Part shown: piece by piece, positions 1-7,519 of the stretch
Numbering within the stretch: the stretch's first letter is position 1
Layout of the letters: each line of letters starts with the position of its first letter
Translations under genes and position numbers: made by a program
The notes under the pieces: generated by a model
Databases searched by the model: none
What the model was told of the DNA's origin: nothing
Seen by the model: only the letters and a program-made list of their open reading frames with translations
Assembly: GCF_016132545.1 (NCBI RefSeq)
Contig: NZ_CP066167.1
Coordinates: 1,019,001 to 1,083,000 of the forward strand
From: Spongiibacter nanhainus
GTDB taxonomy: Bacteria > Pseudomonadota > Gammaproteobacteria > Pseudomonadales > Spongiibacteraceae
DNA length: 64,000 nucleotides
Direction: 5' to 3'

Positions 1-81
1 AGCTCCCACCAGAATATCCATTGCGCCGGTCAGGCAGGCGAGAATGGCGATAAACCAGAGGCTGTAGCGTAGTAATTGCAT
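1..81 (-). CDS. N-terminus of a small membrane protein (partial)
   Basis: A reading frame runs off the left edge of the window. Its first residues are MQLLRYSLWFIAILACLTG followed by AMDILVGA, which is one hydrophobic membrane segment after a short basic start. The ATG lies at 81-79 and a GAGACC stretch precedes it as a possible ribosome site. Short starts of this kind occur in DUF4345-type membrane proteins, but 27 residues are too few to assign a family. It reads away from the cassette genes that follow. Confidence 0.45.
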   Translation of the reverse strand, partial: MQLLRYSLWFIAILACLTGAMDILVGA

Positions 82-428
82 TGGCAGGGTCTCATTGCGG
101 GATTCGAAGAGAAGCTAGCTGAAAGGCAATGTCGCGAGGCCAGACTAAATGTTGGTTTTTGGTGGATTCTGGCGCCCTAATCCCCCTGAGTGCCTAGCCA
201 AACTATTGAAATCTTAGTGCCCAGGTATATGATCAAGGAAAAGGAGTGAGTGTTGGAAATATAGGGATGTTGTCTTGGTTTGTCCGCGGCGCGTTGTGGC
301 CGATCTGCCTATCCTGCTGAATTTCCTATTTTTTCTTGTGCTTGCCTCAGGGGGCTTCTTTGCTAAGGGGGTCAAAGTGATATATGGCCTAAGTCCATAT
401 AACTAGCTGTTAAGCATCTAGGTGAAGT
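82..428. other. Intergenic stretch upstream of the first cassette
   Basis: No convincing gene is visible. The one notable element is GTTAAGC at 409-415, which fits the GTTRRRY core of an integron recombination site and lies 14 bp before the start codon at 429. A matching upstream arm of a full attC could not be found, so it may be the end of a decayed attC, an attI-like site or chance. Confidence 0.4.
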
Positions 429-746
429 ATGGAAGATAAAATACTTGAAGGCGTGGTGATCGGCGCAACTGGTGGTGCATTGGCTGGCATCACTGTATAT
501 CTAATTCAATTTCTTCATCGAAAGTGCGTAGATTGTATTGAGTCAAAAAGAATCAGAACTTGGTTGCAAGTAAATACCAGTAGAAATGAATGGCGCTCAA
601 CCAGAGCCATAGCAAGCTGGACTAACCTTCCTATGGAGAGAGTTCAGTATCTATGTAGTCATGATTCAAAGGTTAAACTATCAACCGGAGAAAATGAGGA
701 TGTCTGGGCGCTCCGCAGCAAGATTCCAGAGCCAACATTTGAGTGA
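429..746 (+). CDS. Hypothetical protein of an integron-type gene cassette
   Basis: A 105-residue protein of unknown function. Residues 8-28 form one hydrophobic, glycine-rich membrane segment (GVVIGATGGALAGITVYLIQF). The rest is soluble, with a basic patch and a stretch (TRAIASWTNLPMERVQYLCS) that resembles a small winged-helix or helix-turn-helix segment; this is only a visual impression. The stop codon lies 4 bp before the attC core at 750, and the start lies just after a GTTAAGC motif, so the gene fills its cassette as expected. Base composition is more AT-rich than the surrounding chromosome, which fits acquisition as a cassette. Confidence 0.7.
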   Translation: MEDKILEGVVIGATGGALAGITVYLIQFLHRKCVDCIESKRIRTWLQVNTSRNEWRSTRAIASWTNLPMERVQYLCSHDSKVKLSTGENEDVWALRSKIPEPTFE

Positions 747-749
747 AAT

Positions 750-848
750 GCTTAACAAGTTGCTCAAGTACACTCCGGCCGCAAAAGGCGCGGCCTCCGC
801 AGGACAGCCTTCACTGCGTTTCGGCTGCCCCTTAGCAAGGCGTTAAAC
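750..848 (+). repeat. attC recombination site of an integron cassette
   Basis: The site starts with GCTTAAC (750-756, RYYYAAC) and ends with GTTAAAC (842-848, GTTRRRY). Just inside lie TTGCTCAAG (760-768) and CTTAGCAA (831-838). These pair over eight bases with one bulged C, the extrahelical base typical of attC sites. The spacers between the outer and inner boxes are 3 bp on both sides. The centre can fold further (GGCCGC / GCGGCC around 777-795). It follows the stop codon of the 429-746 gene directly. No integron integrase is visible in the window. Confidence 0.8.
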
Positions 849-861
849 CTATAGTGATGCT

Positions 862-1221
862 ATGGCGATGGGATTAAGCAATAAAGTGGGCTGGAAGCTC
901 TACTTTGTATGTTATGTGGTTCTAGTTTTCTCAGAGATTGGGATGGATGCTTTTGCTGCCGCTGGTACGCTCCTATATATCCTCAAGGCTACATTTTCGT
1001 TGGCGTTTGCGTTTCCGCTGTTCTGTTTCGCTTTCGACAAGGCTTTAGTATCAAAGAAATTATCTGGGGCAATCTTCTACATCTGCGCATTTTGGTGGGT
1101 CTACGTCCTTGCTGGAACGGGTGACTCAATGGAAGGCTTGATCATGGCGGTGGTTATCGTGGTGCTGCACGCACCGGGGTTTGTAGCTATAAATCGCTAT
1201 AGAAGGACGGTTAATGCATAA
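862..1221 (+). CDS. Hypothetical membrane protein, second cassette-like gene
   Basis: A 119-residue, very hydrophobic protein with about four predicted membrane segments (near residues 8-28, 32-57, 66-85 and 92-111) and a basic end (NRYRRTVNA). No family was recognised. The start codon at 862 lies 14 bp after the attC end at 848, the spacing expected of the next gene in a cassette array. An ATG at 868 is an alternative start. It differs in style from the chromosomal genes that follow, which supports the cassette reading, but no intact attC was found after its stop. Confidence 0.6.
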   Translation: MAMGLSNKVGWKLYFVCYVVLVFSEIGMDAFAAAGTLLYILKATFSLAFAFPLFCFAFDKALVSKKLSGAIFYICAFWWVYVLAGTGDSMEGLIMAVVIVVLHAPGFVAINRYRRTVNA

Positions 1222-1547
1222 AGGTTTAATAAGGCCAAGCAAGCCGATCCATTTCCCACTGCGCTTTGTGGCTCCCCCGATTTGATGGATACCTTCTGAT
1301 AGCTCAGTGGACTTCTCTATCCAACATAGACGCTAAAGGCGTCGATTTTGAGCCGGCCCTATCTTGGAGTCCTTTAGTTCTGCTCAATTCGATATGACTG
1401 ACTGAATTTTAGTCAGTTCTCGACGCCCTAGTAATAGTGTTGCAACCCACCGTTAATCTCCCGAATACTAGACTCTTATCCCAGCGCTTTTCCGAGCCGA
1501 AGGCGTGGCTCGGTAGGCTTATCTAACTCAGCTCTAAGAGGTGCAGT
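1222..1547. other. Intergenic stretch with a possible decayed attC and two hairpins
   Basis: Just after the stop at 1221 the text GGTTTAATAAGGCCAAGC resembles the 5' half of an attC with AAC changed to AAT, but no matching 3' half follows. Two inverted repeats are visible: ACTGACT/AGTCAGT at 1397-1417, and CCGAGCC/GGCTCGG at 1492-1513 just ahead of the prenyltransferase gene. Neither is followed by a T run. No other gene was seen. Confidence 0.4.
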
Positions 1548-2441
1548 GTGGACACACTAAAAACCCTGCTCGGCACTATGCGCATACCATTTCTGCTGCT
1601 GACCCCGGCCTGTGTGTCGGTGGGGGTTGGCACGGCCCATTGGCAGATGGGCAAGGTGGATTGGTTAACGGCGTCGTTAATCCTGCTCGGGGCCGTCTCC
1701 GCCCATATCAGCGTCAATGTCTTTAACGAGTATTACGACTTTAAAAGTGGCCTTGATGCCAAAACCGAGCGCACGCCATTTAGTGGTGGCAGCGGTGCAC
1801 TGCCAGGCAATCCGCAAGTCGCCCGAGTGGCTTCAGTGCTGGCGTGGGCTACCTTGTTAATCACTGCGGCAGTGGGGGTGTATTTTATTAGTGAGCTGGG
1901 TGTGGGCTTACTGCCTATTGGGCTTTTTGGCGTGTTTTTGGTGGTGTCTTATACCACCTGGTGTGCCTATAACCCTCTGCTATGTCTTTTAGCGCCGGGC
2001 CTTGGTTTTGGTGTGCTGATGGTGATGGGGACGGATTTCGTGTTAACAGGGAGCTACAGTCTCTCGTCTTTTGCCGCCTCGCTGATTCCCACTTTTTTAG
2101 TGAGTAATTTGTTATTGCTCAATCAGTTTCCCGATGTGGAGGCGGATAAAAGTGTCGGGCGCCGGCATTTTCCTATTACGATTGGTGTTGAGGCCAGTAG
2201 TGTGTTGCTCGGTGTGATATATCTTTTGGCTTATCTCGCCATCGTGCTGGGCGTTCTGCTTTCCCTGCTCCCCCTTTATGCTTTAATTGCCTTGCTAACA
2301 GCGGGTTTCGCTTGGCGCAGCTACAGGGGCGCAAGGCGATATGCGACTGATATACCGGCCTTGCTCCCTGCCATGAAGATGAATGTCTTGGTTAACCTGC
2401 TAACCCCGGCATTGCTTGCTGTGGGGCTGTTTATCGCTTGA
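1548..2441 (+). CDS. UbiA-family prenyltransferase (MenA-like)
   Basis: A 297-residue integral membrane enzyme of the UbiA superfamily, which transfers a polyprenyl chain from its diphosphate to an aromatic or quinone-like acceptor. The first metal-diphosphate motif is NEYYDFKSGLD (about residue 60) and the second is NQFPDVEADKSVGR (about residue 192), with eight to nine hydrophobic helices. The motif order and length fit the 1,4-dihydroxy-2-naphthoate prenyltransferase (MenA) branch best, but no other menaquinone gene lies nearby, so the acceptor is unknown. The start is GTG at 1548, preceded by AAGAGG at 1536-1541. The gene stands alone, converging on the TonB receptor gene. Confidence 0.85.
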   Translation: MDTLKTLLGTMRIPFLLLTPACVSVGVGTAHWQMGKVDWLTASLILLGAVSAHISVNVFNEYYDFKSGLDAKTERTPFSGGSGALPGNPQVARVASVLAWATLLITAAVGVYFISELGVGLLPIGLFGVFLVVSYTTWCAYNPLLCLLAPGLGFGVLMVMGTDFVLTGSYSLSSFAASLIPTFLVSNLLLLNQFPDVEADKSVGRRHFPITIGVEASSVLLGVIYLLAYLAIVLGVLLSLLPLYALIALLTAGFAWRSYRGARRYATDIPALLPAMKMNVLVNLLTPALLAVGLFIA

Positions 2442-2501
2442 GCCTGCTTTAGGTGTTGCTGTGGCGGCGCGGTATGCTCAAGCTAAGACCTAAAACTAGA
2501 A

Positions 2502-4781
2502 CTAAAATAAAGATCCAAAACGGTAACTGACATCCAACCCAAAAGTTCTGGGCTCACCCCACTGACTAGTGCCCACCCGCGCACCGTTGCCGGCATCAAT
2601 CTCGAAGCCGCCGATTTTGTATTCCTCGTCGGCGAGGTTTTTACCCCATAGTGCAATGCTCAGCACGCCATCGCCCAAAGCGATATCGTCAAAGCTGAGC
2701 CGACCATTCAACAGACTGTAGCTGTCCTGGGTGATATCGTCGTTGCCACTGATTTTGGGGGTGACGTGGATTTTACTGTTGCCGGACCAATCAAGCCTGG
2801 CACGTAAGGTGCCGGCCTCGGTAAAGGGGGGTAAGGTGTAGTTAAGTGATAAGTTGTAGCTGTGCTCTGGTGTGTACTCAAAGGCCCGATCTGAGGAGAT
2901 GTCACTGAGCTCGCCGGTGTTGATATCAAAGGAGTTAAACTCGTCATACTCGGCATCAATGTAGCCGTAGCCGGCGCTGATATCCAGGCTTTGGGTGAGG
3001 CGTAGGATCAGTTCCGCCTCGAGGCCGACGATGGTGGCCTCGGCGGCATTTTGAATTACGATGGAGTATCCGCCCTGGGTGTTACCGGGGTCGACGGCAT
3101 TGACCTGGGCCTGCATATCGCTGAGGTCCTGGTGGAAGGCGGTAAGGTTAACGCGGGCGCGGTTGTCCCACCAATCTGACTTCATGCCGACTTCATAACT
3201 GTCTACCTGCATGTCGTCGTAGGGGCCCCACTGTAATGGGGTATTGGCCCGGGCGTTAAAGCCACCGCTTTTAAAGCCTCTGGCGTAGGTGAAGTAGGTC
3301 ATCAGGCTATCGTGCCAACGGTAGTTCACAGAAAATCGCGGTGACACATTGCTCTCGTCAATCTCGGTGGGTATGGCCTCGGGCTGGCCCAGGTAGGTCT
3401 GCTGGTAGGTATCCATCACCACAAAATCCGACTGCAAGTCGGTAAGGGTATGGTGCTGCTCCCGGTCTTCCTCGGTGTAGCGTAGGCCAAGGGTGACATC
3501 CAGTTGGGCCGATAAGTGAGTGGTCACTTCGGTGAATAGCGCCCGACTGGTGTTGTCGATCTCGGTGGTTAACAACACGTGAGAGGCAAAGGCGTCGATC
3601 TCTTGCTCGTTGCTGTAGTCGCCCTGTTCCTGAAAGTAGAATAGACCTAGAACAAAGTCGATGCTGCCATTTAAAGCGGAGCCGGTGAGCTGGACTTCCT
3701 GCGTGAAGGCGTCGTAGTCAAAGATGTCGTTGTTGTAGATAAAGGGGCTGCTGGCGCCGGTGGCGTTGTTGAGCAGGTCGTTTTCCACGTCTCGATAGCC
3801 GGAGATGGATTTGATGGCCAGGTCTTCGAAGATGCCTCTGTCAGCCAGCAGGTATTCCGCTGTCAGACTGTGGGCGCTCATATCGATATCGCTGTGGGAT
3901 TTGCCAAAGGTACTGACCGTATCGGCGCGGTTGGGGCGCACATCGCCGCCATAGATGTCCCCAAGCCAACCCGTCGCTGAGGTCATTTGGGAGGCCAAAG
4001 GTTGTTCCCGCTTGCGCTGCCAGTCGTAGGCGTAGTCGACGGTCAGGTCGTCGATGGGCGCCCAACGCAGCGCGGTTCTCAGCGCCAGGTTGTCTTCATC
4101 CCAGCGGTCGTCGCCCTGGGTGTTCTCCACAAAGGGATCGCGTGTCTTACTCAATACTGAGGCGTTGGCAGCCAAGGTATCGCTGAGGGGAAGCTCCACA
4201 TAGGCCCGGGCATCCAAGCGGTTGTAGTTGCCGGCGGTGACGGTGGCCTTGCCGCCCAACTCGCCAGAGGGCTTGCGGGTATGCAGTATTACGGCGCCGC
4301 CCAAGGTGTTTTTACCGTAGAGCGTGCCTTGGGGGCCCCGCAGCACTTCCACCCGCTCCAGTTCGGCGACGTCAAACAGTGAGCCGATGGACTTGCCCAC
4401 GTAAACCCCATCCACATAGACGCCGACCATGGGGTCTTCGGTAATGGTGAAGTCGGTGCGGCACAGGCCTCGCATACAGATCAGGGCGCCGTCGTTGCCG
4501 CCGGAGTTGGGCATGATCATCAGGTTGGGTGTTAGCTCGCTGATATGGGAGATATCGGTAATGCCGACCTCGGCGATGTCTGAGGAGGTGAAGGCCGTCA
4601 TCGAGACGGGAATATCCTGCATACTCTCTGCTCGCCGCCGGGCGGTAACGACAACTTCTTCTATCACTGGTTTTGTGTTGTTGGCGCCTTTGGCCTGGGC
4701 GTAGAGCGGTGCTGTAGGGTTAGCGCTGAGCAGCGCCGCAGACAAGCCCGCGGCGGCGCCAGTGGAGAGCGTAAATTTCAT
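2502..4781 (-). CDS. TonB-dependent outer-membrane receptor
   Basis: A 759-residue receptor with a signal peptide (MKFTLSTGAAAGLSAALLSA...YAQA), a TonB-box-like start (EEVVVTARRRAES), an N-terminal plug (LRGPQGTLYGKNTLGGAV near residue 150) and a long 22-strand-type barrel ending in an aromatic residue (VSYRFGSLF). It is of the type that sphingomonads and marine gammaproteobacteria use for organic substrates rather than only iron. It is the last gene of a likely operon with the SDR-like protein and the SnoaL-like protein, divergent from a LysR regulator. This suggests uptake of a compound that the two small proteins process. The ligand cannot be read from sequence. Confidence 0.93.
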   Translation of the reverse strand: MKFTLSTGAAAGLSAALLSANPTAPLYAQAKGANNTKPVIEEVVVTARRRAESMQDIPVSMTAFTSSDIAEVGITDISHISELTPNLMIMPNSGGNDGALICMRGLCRTDFTITEDPMVGVYVDGVYVGKSIGSLFDVAELERVEVLRGPQGTLYGKNTLGGAVILHTRKPSGELGGKATVTAGNYNRLDARAYVELPLSDTLAANASVLSKTRDPFVENTQGDDRWDEDNLALRTALRWAPIDDLTVDYAYDWQRKREQPLASQMTSATGWLGDIYGGDVRPNRADTVSTFGKSHSDIDMSAHSLTAEYLLADRGIFEDLAIKSISGYRDVENDLLNNATGASSPFIYNNDIFDYDAFTQEVQLTGSALNGSIDFVLGLFYFQEQGDYSNEQEIDAFASHVLLTTEIDNTSRALFTEVTTHLSAQLDVTLGLRYTEEDREQHHTLTDLQSDFVVMDTYQQTYLGQPEAIPTEIDESNVSPRFSVNYRWHDSLMTYFTYARGFKSGGFNARANTPLQWGPYDDMQVDSYEVGMKSDWWDNRARVNLTAFHQDLSDMQAQVNAVDPGNTQGGYSIVIQNAAEATIVGLEAELILRLTQSLDISAGYGYIDAEYDEFNSFDINTGELSDISSDRAFEYTPEHSYNLSLNYTLPPFTEAGTLRARLDWSGNSKIHVTPKISGNDDITQDSYSLLNGRLSFDDIALGDGVLSIALWGKNLADEEYKIGGFEIDAGNGARVGTSQWGEPRTFGLDVSYRFGSLF

Positions 4782-4868
4782 GGTTGGCTGTCCTCTTATT
4801 ATTGCTTCGCTTTTTATTACTTAACTTGGTGTTGCTTCAATTGGAGTGTGTTGTCTGTTGCCGGCGTA

Positions 4869-5774
4869 TTAGGGAGATTTGCAGGCGCTGACCAGCTCGT
4901 CGATAAGAGCGGGAATCTGCTGGCGCTCAAAGCCGAAGAAATCGTTGTCTTCCGACTCGTAGCTGACGGTGGCCCCGGCGCCGGCAAACATAATGGCATT
5001 GGGCAGCAGCGGGTGATCCTCGTCACTCACCGCTAGCGATTGGGGATTGCCAGCGGCGGCAAACCACAGTTCCAGATAGCCCTTCCAGCTGTAGTTTTGG
5101 TCGCCCAGTAGGTAGGCCTTGCCGGGCTCGCCGTCAGTCAGGGCTTTGAGGGTGGCTTGGGCCACCGAGCGGGAGCTGATGTGGTTGGTGCCACCCCGGG
5201 GTGCAAAGACCGGCAGGTCTGGCAGCGCGCCGCTGGCATAGGCCACCAGGGCCTCAATATGGGGGATATCCAGACCGGGAATGTAGCCCAAGACAAAAGG
5301 CAGGTTAAGGCTGTAAACCTGAAAACTGTCGCTGCTCATTGCCCGCACCGCCTGGTCGGTATTGTGCCGGGAGGTGACATAGGGGCAGATGCCGATTTTC
5401 TCGGGGGCGACCTGGGGGTAAAAGGTGCCGATATAGACGGCCCGCTGGATGCTGGCATCCCTGGCGGCGGCAAAAAACTGCGGCACAGCTTCATCGTTAA
5501 CCTGTTTGTAAAAATCGTCGGGCGCAACGCTGCCATCCATTGGCAGTTGGCGGATATCCGCCGCCGCAGAAAATACCAGCCAGTCAAAGCCTGCCAGACG
5601 GCCATCGCTCATATCGTCGTTAATGTAGTCGCCCTGTATAAAGGGCAGTGCCGCCAGGGCGGGTGCGGCGGGGGGCTTGCGGGCCATAATGGTGACATCG
5701 TGGCCCTGGCTTATAAGGTATAGGGCAGCGTCGCCACCAATCAGGCCGGAGCCGCCGACAACTAGTACTCGCAT
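4869..5774 (-). CDS. NAD(P)-binding epimerase/reductase-like protein (atypical SDR)
   Basis: A 301-residue Rossmann-fold protein. It opens with MRVLVVGGSGLIGG, the glycine-rich dinucleotide motif, and residues ARKPP after the second strand suggest NADP preference. It has the length and layout of NAD-dependent epimerase/dehydratase proteins. The usual Tyr-x3-Lys pair is not clear: the likely position reads YVTSR, with Arg in place of Lys, so it is an atypical SDR that may reduce or isomerise by another mechanism or only bind cofactor. It lies 58 bp after the SnoaL-like gene and 87 bp before the TonB receptor gene on the same strand. A shared catabolic role is inferred. Confidence 0.85.
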   Translation of the reverse strand: MRVLVVGGSGLIGGDAALYLISQGHDVTIMARKPPAAPALAALPFIQGDYINDDMSDGRLAGFDWLVFSAAADIRQLPMDGSVAPDDFYKQVNDEAVPQFFAAARDASIQRAVYIGTFYPQVAPEKIGICPYVTSRHNTDQAVRAMSSDSFQVYSLNLPFVLGYIPGLDIPHIEALVAYASGALPDLPVFAPRGGTNHISSRSVAQATLKALTDGEPGKAYLLGDQNYSWKGYLELWFAAAGNPQSLAVSDEDHPLLPNAIMFAGAGATVSYESEDNDFFGFERQQIPALIDELVSACKSP

Positions 5775-5832
5775 AATGTCTCTCTTTAGTCTTTGGGTTT
5801 TCGATTAGGGCTGTAGTTGGAAATGGACGGGC

Positions 5833-6243
5833 TCAACGGTTTAAGGGCTGATCGCTGGCCCACACAATTTGCACGTCCCGGCGGCTGTAGCGGTAGCCGC
5901 CGTCTCGGAATACCACCTGCTCTTGATAACGAATGGCCATATCCAATTTGCGGCCCTGGCCCTCCTGCTCGTAAATGTGGGAGGCAATGCTGTAGGTTTC
6001 GCCTTCGTAAACCTCGCCCTGCCACTGGCCCAGTTGGTTGCCCACCATATGGAAGGTGGCGCTGTAGTTGTCCTCCAGTAGGCGCAGCATGCCGATAAAT
6101 TCTGCGGCGCTGCTGCAATGCCATTGGGGGCCCTGCTGCGTGAAGTCGTCGCAGATGATGTCTGCCATGGCATCAAAGTCGCGGTTGTCGACAATCTGCG
6201 CGTAGCGACGGGCCAGTTGTTGGGCGTCGAAGACCGTTGGCAT
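5833..6243 (-). CDS. SnoaL/NTF2-like protein
   Basis: A 136-residue protein with the NTF2 fold pattern of the SnoaL-like family: an N-terminal helix region (FDAQQLARRYAQIVDNRDF), DDFTQQGPQWHCSSAAEFIG, then alternating strands with YQEQVVFRDGGYRYSRRDVQ near the end. Proteins of this kind are ring-hydroxylation-associated, ketosteroid-isomerase-like or dehydratase enzymes, or orphan small-molecule binders. It is the first gene of the minus-strand operon and its start codon lies about 22 bp from the 21-bp repeat array. The substrate is unknown. Confidence 0.8.
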   Translation of the reverse strand: MPTVFDAQQLARRYAQIVDNRDFDAMADIICDDFTQQGPQWHCSSAAEFIGMLRLLEDNYSATFHMVGNQLGQWQGEVYEGETYSIASHIYEQEGQGRKLDMAIRYQEQVVFRDGGYRYSRRDVQIVWASDQPLNR

Positions 6244-6265
6244 GGTGATGTCCTTTCTCGCTGTT

Positions 6266-6363
6266 GGCTCGTTTGTATTGGCAGTGGGCCCATTTGTTCT
6301 GGCTTAAGGCTCATTTATTCCGGCTGAGGGCTCGTTTTTTTTGGCTGAAGGCTCTTAGTAACG
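6266..6363. repeat. 21-bp tandem repeat array A
   Basis: Four consecutive units of exactly 21 bp (6266-6286, 6287-6307, 6308-6328, 6329-6349) and a partial fifth from 6350. Each begins GGCTC (once GGCCC) and continues ATTT/GTTT, then a GGCT near the unit end; the shared core across the unit junctions is GGCTGAAGGCTCGTTT. Copies differ at many positions, so it is an old array. It fills much of the region between the SnoaL-like gene and the LysR gene. The same core appears in array B near 29.05 kb, upstream of cofC. Confidence 0.85.
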
Positions 6364-6461
6364 ATTTATCCCTCAAAGCACCTTGGACGAGGATAGTCTA
6401 CGAAAACCCATCTGATATAGTTAGTACAATAAGCGCACAGTTTTTGTGAGAAAATGTACAG

Positions 6462-7310
6462 ATGGATTGGGACGATATTCGCTACTTTATGGTGCTGGCC
6501 CGCACCGGCTCACTGAGCCAGGCCGCCAAAGTACTGGGGGTGACCCATGTGACGGTGTCCCGGCGTATCACCCGGCTGGAGCAGCAGCGGCAGGTTAAAC
6601 TCTTTGATCGCCGCCAGAGCGGTTACCGGCTGACCACGGCCGGGGAGCGGCTGCTGACAGAAGGGGAGGCGGTGGAAGAGAGCTGCATGCACTTTGAGCG
6701 CAAGATCCGCGGCCAGTCGGATGTGTTGGCCGGGCCGCTGACACTGTCGATTCCCGAGACGACGCTATTGGATCTGTCCGCCCCTATTGCCGCATTTATG
6801 TGCCGCTATCCCGCCATCGAGCTGACCGTATTTGCCACCTCTGAGCAGCACAATCTTAACCAGTCCCAGGCCGACGTGCTGATCCGCATGACCGACCACC
6901 CACCGGAGTTGTTAGTGGGCAGGCAACTTGCGGTAGTGCCGATGTATGCCTACGGCACTCGGGGATATTTGGACAGCATCGACGGCGACATGAGCCGTGC
7001 AGACTGGGTCATTTGGCAGGCCGCCTTTGGCCGCGCCGAGGGTGACAAGTACTTTCGCAATATGGTCCAAGACGCTCACATAACCCTGCGTACCAACAGC
7101 AACAGCCAATTGGTGGCCATGGTCCGCCAAGGCGTGGTGTTGGGCCTGATGACCGCGCCCATCGCCCGGCGCTATCCCGAGCTGCTGCCCGCCTCGGAGC
7201 AGCCCCTGGTCTCCAGTCAAATCTGGCTGCTGACCCATGCCGACTTGCGGGACTCGGCTCGGGTGCGCTGTTTTATGCAGTTTATGACTGAGTGGGGTAT
7301 CGACTTGTAA
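6462..7310 (+). CDS. LysR-family transcriptional regulator
   Basis: A 282-residue regulator with an N-terminal winged helix-turn-helix (residues 1-60: WDDIRYFMVLARTGSLSQAA, then VTHVTVSRRITRLEQ) and a C-terminal periplasmic-binding-like effector domain of about 200 residues. The opening WDDIRYF and overall length fit the short LysR subgroup. It is divergent from the SnoaL/SDR/TonB-receptor operon and separated from it by a 218-bp region that holds repeat array A. By the usual arrangement of LysR genes it probably controls that operon and itself; the inducer is unknown. Confidence 0.92.
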   Translation: MDWDDIRYFMVLARTGSLSQAAKVLGVTHVTVSRRITRLEQQRQVKLFDRRQSGYRLTTAGERLLTEGEAVEESCMHFERKIRGQSDVLAGPLTLSIPETTLLDLSAPIAAFMCRYPAIELTVFATSEQHNLNQSQADVLIRMTDHPPELLVGRQLAVVPMYAYGTRGYLDSIDGDMSRADWVIWQAAFGRAEGDKYFRNMVQDAHITLRTNSNSQLVAMVRQGVVLGLMTAPIARRYPELLPASEQPLVSSQIWLLTHADLRDSARVRCFMQFMTEWGIDL

Positions 7311-7519
7311 GCGCTGCCGATCTCTCTGCGTTTTGCTTTGGAGTACGAGTTCTACTGAGCCCTAATGGCTCCATTTTGGATAAAAATGCCGGTTTGAATC
7401 CAAGTAGGGAATAACCATTCCACAAAATCCCGGGTTTTCTGCATTTAAAAAAATATCCTCTTCCACGGTGGTGAATACCATAACTTTTACTTCTCCAGCC
7501 AAGGCAGCGAGAGACCGTT

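Noticed and set aside
6264-6449. 61-residue frame across repeat array A (MARLYWQ heptads)
   Set aside because: Same reason: a repeat-made open frame with no ribosome site.
7340-7380. Further copy of the 21-bp repeat near GAGCCCTAATGGCTCC
   Set aside because: Only one weak half-match and no periodicity.
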